A stretch of 64,000 nt of DNA from Apostichopus japonicus (Eukaryota > Echinodermata > Holothuroidea > Aspidochirotida > Stichopodidae), in assembly GCF_037975245.1 (NCBI RefSeq), contig NC_092572.1, forward strand, positions 31,779,989 through 31,843,988, read 5' to 3'. Positions within the stretch are counted from its first letter, which is position 1; every line of letters starts with the position of its first letter. The notes under the pieces are model-generated. The model was not told the DNA's origin. It did not search any database and saw only the letters and a program-made list of their open reading frames with translations. Made by a program: the position numbers and the translations under genes. Below are positions 11,482 to 23,689 of this stretch, one piece after another.

Positions 11482-12033
11482 CTTGTGAGGAAAAGCAATG
11501 AAAGTGAAATAAACTTGATTGGTTACAATATGTTCTCATGAGAACTTACACACACTATAAGTATATACAACAATATATGGACAATATAAATGTGTACAGT
11601 CATGAGCACCATTACAGGACAAAAAAAACAGCAAGTACCTTAAGCCCAGGGTCAAAATGTATGCAGTGGTGTAACTATAAAACATACCACTATCTCTATT
11701 ATGGACAGACCCCTCCCTCCTCCATTTCAGTGAATATATTTCATTGTGATTATATCCCTTTAAGCTGGTATTGTGTGTACCTGCCAGCATGTATCATGTG
11801 ACAATTTCAATGAAGTTCTGCAGCAAAAACACCCAGCCCCTATGTTCACTCAACCCCCCCCCCTCCTCTACCCTCATATCATGTTTGTAAGTGTTCCAAT
11901 TCTCCTGCTTAGCTTTATAACAATTGATGACTGTAAAAAGCAAAAGGATATCTGCTCACTGAAAGGTATAACACTAGTTTGCCTCGTGAGCTGGCTTTAC
12001 TAGTAAGACATACAAATAAAACAACAAACTTAC

Positions 12034-12192
12034 GGATTGTAATACTATTTTTGCTGCGTAATATTGCTTGCAGATCATGGACTCCATACGCAGACGGTCG
12101 TTTACAGGTAATACCAGGTGACAGACCATCTACCACAATATTCCCCATAGCAAGCTGCTTGTTGCTCATTGTTCTTCTGCTCGTACCTGCAT
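12034..12192 (-). CDS. Conserved-looking exon between HMG and chromodomain parts
   Basis: Acceptor TATGACCACAG and donor GTAAGT are strong. It encodes AGTSRRTMSNKQLAMGN followed by DGLSPGITCKRPSAYG and VHDLQAILRSKNSITI. Both junctions keep frame (T|AT from the 14.5-kb exon, C|GT into the next). The PSAYGVHDLQAIL segment looks like a folded motif, but I cannot name it. Confidence 0.7.
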
Positions 12193-12722
12193 CTGTGGTC
12201 ATATAAATCAAACATGTGTCCTTAAAATGTTGCAGGGATAGCAATGTGCCTTAAATCAGATAGCTAGTAATATAGTTTACTAGTTTACGTGATAAACTCA
12301 AGTTCATGCCTCCATCCAGCTAACAGTGTAATATTAACACACAAGAACTGTACTATTCACTGGAAACCTTCCCAACATTAAAGCTTTGCAAGTTTCCTTA
12401 AGTTGAAAACATTTTAATTCCTTTAACATGCATAGCTGGTGGTTTTTCTACATCCTCTAATCTGTTCATATTTATGTTACATCTTTTCACTTCCATTATG
12501 ACAAATTGCATTATGTTATTGTGGGACTCAGTAAAACCTTAGCACTTTCGGACAAAAAAATTCCTATTTTCACAAACATTCCTAAGCGCTCAAGTGACTG
12601 TAGTTCACCCTGTGACGTAGATGTGCGGAGTTGTGTGAGGAAAACCTTCGATCCAGCTATTCACTTCAGTACGGTACTATGCCTGTACGACACGCTGTCA
12701 TATATAAACTGTTAGTATCAAA

Positions 12723-12985
12723 ATGCCAATGATTTGTGTAGTAGGATGTTGCCAATACACTTTTTAGAACCAAAGTTTTAGTTTCTTTATGTTTCCCAGT
12801 CATCAAACCCACAACAAATGCTCCAGGCTCTGGATTTATTTTGTCAGGAGAACTCGCAAAGACTTTCTCGCTCCCAGGTTTCCCACCGTATGACGGCAAA
12901 AATATGTTCAGCACACTTCAGAAACGATGACTGGGACAGAGGATACATTCTTCCGAATAGTTTCCTTGGGACGAATTGGCGTTAT
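12723..12985 (+). pseudogene. THAP-domain (C2CH zinc finger) exon, broken
   Basis: The ATG at 12723 begins MPMICVVGCC, the start expected of a THAP domain (MP..C...GC). The same frame goes on through a TAG into FSFFMFPSHQTH and a W, matching the F..FP...W part of the domain. The rest, KICSAHFRNDDWDRG (the ICS.HF...DW motif carrying the last Cys and His), is in another frame. So a stop and a frameshift interrupt an otherwise recognisable C2CH module. A donor GTAAGA at 12986 ends the exon. It is on the opposite strand inside an intron of the large minus-strand gene. THAP domains occur in host factors and in P-element-type transposases; which one is not decidable here. Confidence 0.7.
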
Positions 12986-14449
12986 GTAAGATGTTTATTT
13001 CTAAACTCAGAATTTTTACCTTTTGTGCGTCAATTTTTTTACCCTGGTCATTTCAGTCAGTGGGTGGTATAAGCAATATCTTTCATATGCCAGGCTGACC
13101 GTTGTTTTCACGTCACTTAGTCATATCTAGGTAAATCCAGGTTTATAAGGACGGGTATTAGACAACAGGGATGAGAGAAAATATGACTTATTCAACCGGC
13201 GAAGAGTTTTAGCCTTTTTATTTACCTTAGGAAGAATGATGGGCTATACTAGATCGATACTGATTAGTTCCATTTTTGGGCCTTCTGTTAACAGAGATAG
13301 TCATCCTTATTGGTAGGCTGGAAGTATGCTTTGAATATTTGGCATGTTTGCTATACAATTTGAAATTATCCATGCCAATTGTGCTCGACTACAGACTTCC
13401 TAATGTATATATTTTCCTGAGACGGTAAAAGTTATTGCATTTGAAACTCTTAAAATGTGTAACAAGGAATCCATCAGGCATTTTTTTCTGTGGTGTTCCA
13501 ATTGCTTGTGTATCTGCTTTTGTGGAGTTGTGACTTGCTGAAAGCATTTTACTTTATGGCAGCAAGACTGAGACATATACCCCGCAGAGCTTTGTATTTC
13601 TTGGATTCAACTGCATCCACTGACCGAAACTAACTGCAAACACGATTAATTGCAACAAAAATGAAGAAATACCTGAAATGTTGATATTTTCACAAGGTAA
13701 GAATCGGAATTGCTGCAAGGCCTCAATATCATACCGCACACTATGTAAAGTGGCCTATAATGGCAACGAATCTTACAAAATATGATCAGTCGTAGATGCA
13801 GGTTTGTAACCATAATTTACTTGTAATTGAAGAACTGCCAACCAAAATGAGTTCAAGTAGCTATGTGTGAACAATTCTAACAACCATTTCTTTCTCCTGT
13901 AGCTGCATGTTTACTGCAAGACTGAAGTTAATAAATGGCTCACTTTCTTAAGAGAAGTAAAAAGAAAGTCCATTGTTATTGTTTTGCGTATGGGGTACAT
14001 TCTGCAGAATGACGTCACACGGTAACCTGTACTTTCATTAGCTTGTACGCATCACATTTCTGGTCAGTGAGAATCTGCTAACACATCAAACTTCTTTAAA
14101 TTGCTTTCATTTTCAACTTAATGGAAACCACGCACAGTATTGTTTGTGTAGTAAATACTTTACTATGAGCCGAAAAATTGGAGTATAGTATTTTAATGTC
14201 TGCAGCTCATCATAACGAACAATCAATATTAGGCAGCTAATGTAAGTAGCACTGTGAACAATTGGGAAACTGATTGACTGATGTTCCAGTTGTTCGTATT
14301 TCACTCAGCAATTAAAGAATGGAATTTGACTTTATCATATCAAAAAAATTCCTGTTCATTGCTAATGAGTTATAAGTGACAATAAGACAATAATAATATT
14401 TCTCTCCCAAGATGCAATCAATGAACGTGAGTTAGTCAGTTTCACTTAC
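12986..14449. other. Intronic sequence, no gene seen
   Basis: I see no further THAP-gene exon and no repeat of known type. The stretch is ordinary AT-rich sequence. Confidence 0.4.
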
Positions 14450-14533
14450 AGTATTTTTCGTTAAAGAGCTCCTGCACGCTGGTACGTAGTGTTGCACGGG
14501 TTGCTTCTTTAACAGGACCATCAGCATTACCCC
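14450..14533 (-). CDS. Linker exon of the minus-strand gene
   Basis: Bounded by acceptor CATTCAATAG and donor GTAAGT. In the frame required by the next exon (T|AT) it encodes GNADGPVKEATRATLRT followed by SVQELFNEKY, a charged helical segment. The phase at its acceptor does not match the end of the 16.03-kb exon, consistent with the intervening decayed exon near 15 kb. Confidence 0.6.
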
Positions 14534-14964
14534 CTATTGAATGAAACAGAAAGAAGAAAAAAATTACAAGTTTGATCTACCTTCAAAATGAATGTATGAC
14601 GTTTAAATATTTCCTCATATGCAGTTGATTTTCGTGGGATAATTGTATGTATATATATAAATATACATGTATGTATATTAGATCATCCAGCAGGAACTCG
14701 CGCTACTTGTGCTACTGTACATTACACCACCTTATAGATTTGACTTCTACTGGAAAACCCATTCATATAATTGCTCTACTTACTACTTCAAATTTACATC
14801 AGCAACTCTTTTTTTTTTTGGTTTGCTAGAATTTGAAAAGGGATGTTGGTCGGCAAGAGCGATGAAGTCAAAGCAATCTGACTTCCAGGCATTTAAAGTC
14901 TCTATGCCACTTGACTAATAAATAACTGCAATGAATAGTAACTCAACAATGAAATTGTTTTGCA

Positions 14965-15119
14965 TACCTATAACACTCAGTCAAAATTTTCGTAAGAGTT
15001 CTACCTCTTTATCTAAAAACTTTTGGCCTTCAGTTAAGTTCCTGAACTATGGAGATTTTGCTCTGTATCTATGGCAACGAACATTGCTTCATAGTCCAAT
15101 TCTTCAATTTGAAAACACT
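14965..15119 (-). pseudogene. Decayed exon between HMG-like and linker exons
   Basis: After acceptor TTTCCAG the frame reads CFQIEELDYEAMFVAID, then TEQNLHSSGT and TAA. Shifting frame, the next bases read NLTEGQKFLDKEVELLRKF. The two halves look like one exon broken by a small indel. Donor GTATGC follows at about 14964. The phase at its 5' end agrees with the HMG exon (phase 0). No domain is named. Confidence 0.45.
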
Positions 15120-16033
15120 GGAAAGAAATGAAGAACAATTATATTACTCCCAGTAATACGAACAAACATTAAAGCACCCTCAACAATCTCACACACGCAC
15201 ACACACAGACGTGCAAAAAAAAAGACGGAATATCTTTTTGTTTTACACCACAATACCCCAATGATAATTCATTGCAATATTCAGGTAAATTATTGAATTG
15301 CTAGTTATTTGAGTCAACGATATCATACCAGACATGCTTGTGACCTCTATGAAAGAATACAGTAACTGGAGTTAACATGCAACATCACAGAGTCAATCTG
15401 CTTTACTGGTTATGACTTTTGTGGTAAATTTGATTGTGATTGTTGTATTTTGTTTAATACTTTGAAATATGACTTTGCTGTTCTTCAGTACAGAGCAGAA
15501 AATTCCCTCACCCACTACTACTGAAATCACATCACTTTAGCTTCCTAGTTGGATATTAATAAAAACAATAGGAACAGTGAAGGTTTTTCCTCTGCTTTAA
15601 TTGCAAAAAAAAATGTGGAGGTACGTAGCGGTTCCATGCAGGTTCTATCATATGGGGGAAATTGGTTAGAGTTTGCGTCTTAATTCTTATGTCAAGTGTC
15701 AAGTGCATGGGAATGTTGTACTAGAGTATTTTCATCAGTAATGAAATAGAGAAACATAATTTGGCATAGTCATTGGAGTCCAACTCAGGCAATAAAAATA
15801 TAAGTGAAAGACTATTTAATTAGCAGCCATGATAACACCTGCAATGTCATACCTACAGATGGGAGTGAAACAATATGCAGCTCTAATTGTTTTCAATATG
15901 CATACAGATTGTTATAGTCATCAGTCTTCCACTGAAATTTCTGCAGTATGTAACTGACATACCATGAAATTGTGTTTATAAACACTCTTACTGCAAATGA
16001 TAGCCTTTGGTTACTGCTATTTCAGTTTTTTAC

Positions 16034-16230
16034 CATTTTCTTGATTTCAGTCAAAATGTGCCTGGCCATGACCTTCTTATGCTCCTGCCTGATTGTAGCA
16101 CCTTCGGCTTCCATCCTATTTTTGTTATCTGCTTGCTCCTTGTATTTGCTTACTTCTGGTGTACCCTTGACTTTCTTCCATGCTTCATTGGCTTTGTTAA
16201 GGGTTGTAGCCTGGTTTTCAGGTGATGTTG
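16034..16230 (-). CDS. HMG-box-like domain, second half
   Basis: Acceptor GTTTTGCAG and donor GTAAAA bound 197 bp. It encodes ATSPENQATTLNKANEAW, KKVKGTPEVSKYKEQAD, NKNRMEAEG and a basic helix ending HILTEIKKM. Together with the preceding exon's KKSAYSCFMAEYISEH it follows the HMG-box plan: SAY..FM helix 1, a W in helix 2 (EAWKKVK), and a KY.E.A..K.R helix 3. HMG boxes bind and bend DNA. The upstream junction (G|CA) keeps frame. Spacing is compatible with a box of about 65-70 residues; the loop is divergent. Confidence 0.65.
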
Positions 16231-17431
16231 CTGCAAAACAAAGAAAAATTGAAGATTAACTCATTTAGGCAATTATGATAAAAGGCAGATCAATGTCAGT
16301 ACTTTATACAGATAGCTGCATCCCTAAAGGTGGTTAATTACTTGGAATTCAGACAGAGAACTTGTTTCATGCAATGAATGTACGGAGTGTAGCATATATA
16401 GACCACTCCAGACAACATTACACAGTATTACTTGACTACTTGCATGCAGATCTATTGTACACATTTGTACATGTGCAGGAGACAACCCCTTGTCCTATAT
16501 CCCACAAACCATGCATGCTTACATAGAAGTACGATATTTTGAACACAAAATGACTGGAACCAGTACACAACTTGTGATCAGGCCTCAAGTAATTAAATTC
16601 TCACAAACAATCAGGACTAGAGAACACTATGAATCTTGATCAGGCATTGCAAACTTAATACAATGAACACATGTTAATAATCTCTAGAAGTAGGCTCCAA
16701 TTCAAATTCTTGAATATCCCAGGCATATCTATGTCACATCTTAAGCCATACATGACCTTGATCACAAGCTCATGAACAACACAGATACCAATCATCCAAC
16801 TTCATCAAATTTTATTCAGTTACATTGGACACTGTGTGAAAAGAAGAATCTTTCCAAATTTGGACACAGAGACAGGCTGACAGACAGATAGACTTATGTC
16901 AGACAGACATGATATCCTTACCTTGGTTGCATAAAGGTGAACATTGTCATGTTGAGCTGTGTATGAGCTGACTTATGGTAAAGAAATCATGAAGAGCTCA
17001 CCACTTTCTCTTCTTATGGCAATTTAGTAACCCACATGTCATCTTACATTTTGTTAGTCCTGTGTTGGAATTTAGACTATGTGGACTCCTACCCCAGTCA
17101 GATAGAGCAAACAGCTGGGTGTAGTACCACCATTATGATCAGTACTAGTATCACATTTTCTTAATTTGTTTTTCTTTGAAATGTCATGGTATGCATGCTA
17201 ACAATCTATGTCACATCTAATCAAGGAAAGTGATTGTGGGAAGGATAGAAGGGGGGGGGGGGGACTCAAGCCACCTCCTTCAAAACCAACACAAAGAAAG
17301 CCAATAGTAAAGCTGGATGTTTGCTCAATTCTTCTAACAATAAAATTAAAAGACTTGTGACTTGCATCAGAAACAAGGTTGGATTTTCTTGACTACTCAA
17401 ATATAATGAACTTCATGTCTACTGTACCCAC

Positions 17432-17561
17432 CATGTTCTGAAATATACTCTGCCATGAAGCAGCTATAGGCACTCTTTTTCCTGGGTTTTAGTGAAGGTG
17501 CTTTGCTGCGGCTGCCAAATTTTCTTCTGACTTGCTTTGTTTTTTTGTTGTCAATCCAGTT
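17432..17561 (-). CDS. Exon joining homeodomain helix 3 to the HMG-like domain
   Basis: It encodes NWIDNKKTKQVRRKFGSR, a basic spacer (SKAPSLKPRKK), then SAYSCFMAEYISEH. The start completes the recognition helix of a divergent homeodomain (W-x-x-N, then basic residues); the end is helix 1 of an HMG-like box. It joins the 19.5-kb exon in phase 0 and the 16.1-kb exon through a split codon, both in frame. Acceptor CTCATTAG and donor GTGGGT are visible. Confidence 0.7.
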
Positions 17562-19504
17562 CTAATGAGATATATAAAAAAACAAACGGTATGTCAAGTG
17601 TCATTCAAACAATTACAAACAATCCAATAAAGTATGATCAAGTCAGAAGCTAAATTTAATCTAGTGATGGTAGTGGCCTAGAGATATTGAACATTCTTGG
17701 AACATTTCTTCATGTTTGTCTTTCAACCTTCTCAACTATTGAATGCAATTTTTAATCGTCAGATTAATAAGACAGATTTGGTCAACTCAGCTTACCAATA
17801 TTTGGCTCATCAACATCATGGTAGCTGATGGCAATTGCCATGCGTGGCAAACATTGAATGAATAATCACTGCTGCAAGTGTAGGTTACAAATTTTGGTAA
17901 ACAGTGTAATCCATACAAAATCCAGACAGGCCTAAGAATATGCTGATGTAGCACATTATGTTGCCAATGAATTTAAGTGAAAGAAGGTTGAAGTCAAGTA
18001 TTGTTATAACGTAATGATGGGAGATGTAGGTGTAATGGAAAAGAACTTGCCACGCTGATGCTAGACTTGCTTCAAATAATTAATGTAGAGCACCACAGAG
18101 CAAACACATTTAAGCCTCGCAAGGAAGGCCCCAGCTTTCTACATACTCAGTAGCTAAGATGATGATTTCTTAACCTGAGCTCTGAGATATCCTGATAGCC
18201 TGATTGCTGCAGGCTGCCATACAATCATATAATTCCAATGAACCCAATTAAACTATGTAAATTTTCAAATCAATCTGCTAACTCTTTATTAGGAAGACCC
18301 AAACAAAACTTCTTTCACAATGCGCTGGAAATACATTCAGCTGTGACATTTCAGGATATGGCCACAGATTGAGGTAATTTGCCTCCACTATACACAAAAC
18401 ATACAAACTAAAATATATGAAATAAACAAAATTTCTCTGTTCCTAAAGGAGTTCAGGTCCAACCTAAGAGATCCTGAGATTATGGATGGTAAATTTGTTC
18501 TGCAGTTCAAATGCAGATCTGAACCATCAAAAGTTTAAAGACCTTGTGTTTGAGGAATTTACAAGATAAGCTCTGCAGAGGGGAAGTAGATCCCTAACAA
18601 AGCTGTTCATTCATGACCACAGATCAACTGGGACCTTTACACAAAGTATGTGACATAGTTTTATACATGTGGCAAGACAGCTACAAAACATGTTATACTT
18701 AATTACAACGGCATGATCACACACTGGGGATCTAAATGTAAGCAGGATATTCATGATAAACTAGCCTTTGAAAGAACTGTCCAGTGTATAGCTGGGATGG
18801 GGGGGGGGGGTTGAGGGGTAGTGGGATTAATTCATAGAACATCCAAATTTGCAATCTTACAAATGTCAGATACATGTCATGTTTGCAGCATTTCTTAAAG
18901 GTTAATGACTAAATTATACTGCTGACCAGGGTAAGAATGAGTAGACCTATGTACTATGTAAACACTGTATAAGGGTATAAAAGAATGCAATTATCTCAAT
19001 TCTCAAGAAAACAGACAGGCATGTATCATGGCTTGCATGAAACTGCTAACTCTGGTCTGTGAGTCATAGAGTACTGCTTCTATGGGAAATTAAACAGGGA
19101 GTGTTTCCTATAGTATATTGAGAACACATAGACAAGTGCTATACAATGTGTCCAGGCAAGACCTATTTATGAGGTTTCTGAGAGATGCAGAAGTGATGAC
19201 CTCTGAATTGACAGAACAGTTTGCACAATTTACACCTGCACCATCCCTAGCCAATGTACAGTACAGCTGTTCACCAACTTTCACATTCTGATGAACTATG
19301 GATTAATTTTACATGGCACAACTGACTCTACCAGCCATTATTGGCTTTCTTACTGGAAAGACCCTAGAGTACATTTAAGTGGGCTTTCTAACATCACGAC
19401 CGGGTTGAGCTCTCAAAATATCAAACTCATAGGAAACGAAACAGCGGTGGCAGAAAATTAACTCATTGTTCAAATTTGAGCAAAATAATAAATTTTAAAC
19501 TGAC
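17562..19504. other. Intron, no gene seen
   Basis: Ordinary intronic sequence with an 11-base G tract near 18799. No exon, RNA gene or clear transposon is recognised. Confidence 0.4.
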
Positions 19505-19643
19505 CTTTATTCTTCTGGTACTTAATGAAGTTTGTTTGGTTAACTCCAATGTCTTTTTCTTGTTCAAACTGCTCCCATAACTCTGCAGCCCATTACACCA
19601 ATATTCCTCAAGTAGTTTAATCTCATCAGCAGTAAGTGAATTC
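19505..19643 (-). CDS. Divergent homeodomain, helices 1-2 and start of helix 3
   Basis: The exon runs from acceptor CTTTTGTAG to donor GTCAGT. It encodes NSLTADEIKLLEEYWCNGL, QSYGSSLNKKKTLELTK and QTSLSTRRIK, continuing as NWIDNKK in the next exon. The layout (L.....LLEEYW helix 1, KK..LELTKQT helix 2, LS.RRIK.W..N helix 3) matches homeodomains, with W and N of helix 3 in place. The intron falls just before the W, near the 46/47 position common in homeobox genes. The fold assignment is by pattern; residues normally fixed in classical classes, such as F49, differ. Confidence 0.65.
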
Positions 19644-22553
19644 CTACAAAAGAAACAGAAATGTAAATTCTGCTGGGGAAGCAATTTATTTAATTTACAA
19701 GAAGCCTATTTAGCAACATGTAGTCATATTTCAAAAGCATAATTGCTTAAATGCTTGTTAAATTTTTCTTTATGTTTTATTTAAACCAACCAATATTACA
19801 TGTACTAGCAACTTTATAATGGACTTTACAAAATTGAAGGTTTACTGTATTTGGCCCTATATGCTAGATTTTCAAATATGATCACCTTTGGACAAAATTC
19901 TTTAATCTTTTTATTACCAATCTAGAGGAAATTTACCATTTCTGCATGTCCTTACTTGGCAATATTCAGGTGAGCATGCAAGGTGCCGAGGTCTTTCCTA
20001 CATTATGCCTAGCTTGTCCACACTATTTGTTTTACAAGTGACTTCAAGGTTATATGCTACCTCAGTTGATTCTTCTCTAATGTGTCAGTGGGGAATATGG
20101 CAAGACTTTAGGTTGTAACCAGGGTAAATGTCATCACAGCTGCTGCTGAGGGTTAACGCCATAAATTTAATCTCAAAATCTTCTCAAGCTGAGATAAATT
20201 CCAAGGACAGGATGCAGTAACAAATTGCAGTGGAATTTATATTTATTTATTTCAGAAACACTTAGTTTCTACTGCAACACTAATCAACAGGCCTGGTAAC
20301 AGCTAAAAGAAAACCTCCTTTAGGAACAGTCAAAAGATATCACTACTACATTGATTGGGGATGGGGGAATGAAAACAAACTATAGGCTTATGTTGTAACT
20401 GCCCTGTATACAGATGGTTAGATAAGGTACCTGTCAAACATTTGAAAATATTTAGAGCAATAAGAACAATGTGCCAATTAGCTATGAGTAGATGGAAAAT
20501 GAACAATTGGTATTGTCACCATTATTATGTAGAATAATGGTTGACTAACTTCATTGTATTGATCGATGGCAGAGGCATAAAGGGGCCCGGTTAGACCCTT
20601 CCCCAATCACTGATGAAATGATAGTCCCCCACATCAGCTGCTAGTATTTCAGCTTTCATCCTAAAATTAGTGCCTTCTAGTTTCATTTAATGACACAGTT
20701 GTTATTAAGATGTGTTGTTGTATGTCCCATTTGTTTTGGCAATACATTTAAGTCAAGTGTAAACAGCTTCAAGTCAATTAACAGCCAACATTCACTTTTT
20801 TGAAAGAATTTTTGAAGAATGGTGAAAGGTTCAAATTCTGCACACTTGTTCTGATTAATTTTTTTTATTCTTGTATTTCCATTTTATTTTGACCATTTGG
20901 TGACCCCCCCCCCCCCCGCCCCTCCTTTTTTAAGTATCCAGCTTAATACCTGAATGGAAAAGGAAACTCAAATTTTGGTTTTGAAGTGTAGGGTTACAGT
21001 TTATTTGCCTTAAATCATTTACTGTTGATTAATTCTTTCACTGGGTTATTAATAAATGGGTAATAAAATTTAGAAAGATATAGAACGTTCCATTGGCTAC
21101 TACACTAAATATGATTAACTCATAGCTGCATGATTTCAAACTCTGAAAACACTTTAGTTCACTGACATATTCTTTCCCCCTGCCCCCCCCAAAGAAAAAC
21201 AGTAACAGACAGCTACCAAATTGTACATCGTAGAGCCAATGACACTGATACATTGCAAACACATTCAAACTGCATAAATATATACAACATGTGGGGACCA
21301 GTATATGAGAGGGGGCAGACCTCCTTAGACAATGCCATGTGTGTGCACTAAAAAATTCATTACACAATATGAAAATAATGATATCATCCATGACCACTCC
21401 CCCCTCCCTCCCTTCCTTCTGATTCCACTACATATACAGAGAGTTACAGTAGTGGCATGCAATCACGTACTATCAGGAATATGTACAGAAATGTGAGCAA
21501 TTTTTCCTACTGAAGAGTATGTAATGAAAACACGCATCACTTGGGTTTCAATGAAGCATGTTTTTTTGTGAAGAATCTAACAAATCGAAGTAAAGATATG
21601 TCTCAGATGTACTGTAATCTTCTTGGGAAACAGTGTTACCCTTCACCTATGTATACTTCAGATCTGCATGAACTTCTTTTTCAGTCTGTGATATATGGTG
21701 GGTATAAGCAAGGTATCACACACAGACACGCACACACGCAAACAGATACTGTATGCACACTCACAAGGCAGCATGGTTTATACAAAGTGTATGATTTCAT
21801 TGCAACCAATGAGAGTAACATAACATACCACAAAGCTTGATACAGATCCAGATTTTTAACGTAAATTTCTTTCCAAGAAAGATTGATTTCTGTAAAAGAT
21901 GAAGAAAAGATACTTTCTCTTTTGCTTGAAAATAGCCATGTAAGCAACAAATGCAGGTACATTCCATTAAAGGTTACATACAATTTACATACAAGCTCTA
22001 CTAGCCAAAAACATATTATATGTGCAAGAGCTTGCAGGCTAAAAAAAAAACAATTTGCATCTAACTTTTGTTTCATTTTTTTGTGCCATTCGAAGAGTCC
22101 TTTACTTTGAGAAATCTGGCCAAGCAGTATGCATTCCAGGAAGACAGTAAAGTAACAATTTAGGGAAAACTTGTCAATCTTGAAAGATGCAAGAAAAAAA
22201 AAACCTGGCAGCTGACTCTTATTGTAAAGGATAATGACAAATGAAGTCTTAGGACAATTCATAGCAATCAGATTCAGCGTAAGAACAATATATTTAAAAT
22301 ATGTTTCAATCTTAACAAATCTTTTTCAACGGCGAACTGTTTGCTCTGAAGAATAATCTGTCAAGATCAAAACATCAGGCCTAGAATTACTTTTGCCATG
22401 TTGATATAAAAGGGTTTTTAGCATTGTTTATCTTATTAGTGGAATCTTGACTGAAATGAAAAAGTATAATACAAAAAGCACAGCAATCCTAAAGATACTA
22501 CCCTCTTCTCCAAGCAACAAGCCCTGAATTATTGAGAGAAGTCATAAACTCAC
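19644..22553. other. Intron with simple repeats, no gene seen
   Basis: It contains C/G tracts (about 20904-20918, 21180), a CA-rich patch near 21720-21765 and AT-rich sequence. Longer open frames here are compositional and lack splice or family support. Confidence 0.4.
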
Positions 22554-22635
22554 TCTTTGATGTTTTTTGCTTCTTTGCCAAGATTGTTTTTGCTTCCTCA
22601 TGCCATGACTTAATGGTGTTCATTGTGACAGTTAG
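22554..22635 (-). CDS. Candidate coiled-segment exon
   Basis: Acceptor TTCCTATAG and donor GTGAGT bound an 82-bp segment encoding MNTIKSWHEEAKTILAKKQ plus TSK in one open frame. The helical, charged character suits the segment that follows the catalytic core in KDZ proteins. Phases do not agree with either neighbour, so its reading frame and membership are unproven. Confidence 0.35.
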
Positions 22636-22867
22636 CTATAGGAATAATATGAAAGCACAAACATATCATAATTTTACATCTTCTTGCCAATATATGGAGA
22701 ATGCAAAAAGAGCTAGGATGAAAGAACTAAAACTGAAACCCCTCTGAAAGAAAAGGCTATTGAAAATATTGGAAAAATAGCGGTGCTGTTGACAATTTTC
22801 ATCCTGCAATGAAACTGATATTGTTGTACGTCATGAACGAGTGTGTTTGATGCTAATTGTAACTTAC

Positions 22868-22925
22868 ATTCTTGACAAATGCGACTTAATTTGCTTTCAG
22901 ACTGTTTGGTGATATCTTTTGCCTT
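22868..22925 (-). CDS. Candidate exon after the transposase core
   Basis: Acceptor GTCATTGCAG and donor GTAAGT bound 58 bp encoding KAKDITKQSESKLSRICQE, the only frame without a stop. It resembles the coiled helix seen C-terminal to the last KDZ motif. The phase from the 25.7-kb exon does not match, implying a missing exon or a frame lesion. Confidence 0.45.
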
Positions 22926-23689
22926 CTGCAATGACACACAGAGGAAAGTACCTAAATTTGGAAAAGGAAAACAAAGAATATAGTATAAATATCAATATTT
23001 TTGAGTGGAATCATTAGCAATTATAATGGCTCACAAGGTCAAGAACCAATAATATAGCAGTATATAGGCCTACCTCAATTGTATATGCATACCTCAGTGA
23101 GAGTTGCAAAGGGGGAAGGGTTAGGGAAGTGTGGTGAGAGAATCTTCCCAAGTTGTGTTTCTTAGATTTTGTCCACTTGAGAGGGGGGGGGGGGGTGGGT
23201 AAAAGCAGCTGAGCTATAACAATTAGTCATTTTAAGAGGGGAGGGTTGGAGGTGATGGTATGTGTGGGTGACTAACTACATTCCTTGTTCTTTTGATGGT
23301 CGATCCACAGGATTGTCCACACAACAGGGTTCTACACATGAGAACTTCTGTTACTTACCTTAAACCTTCCCTATAGAGCTAACCATGCATCACACGTATG
23401 CCAATTTTCTGTGATAAAAATGCTTCATTATGCAAATAAACCTAAATACCCTATTAATTGTCAATTAATGACATATATTTGGAAACAAGATACTCTATAG
23501 TTCACCATTTGTGACCAAAGTGGCACGTTCTGATATTGAGTAATGTGTGCATACTTAACTTAACCAGAATGCAAAATGCATTGAGGTTTCGATGACTTCA
23601 ATGCACTAGACTTCTGTTTGTTAGTACAACCAGAACTAGCTGTTACAATAACACTATGGCATGCTAACACAGGTCAGTCTATACGTGGT

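Noticed and set aside
21681-22262. 193-codon minus-strand open frame
   Set aside because: Low-complexity, hydrophobic/Cys-rich translation running through a CA-rich patch, no splice or family support; likely chance.
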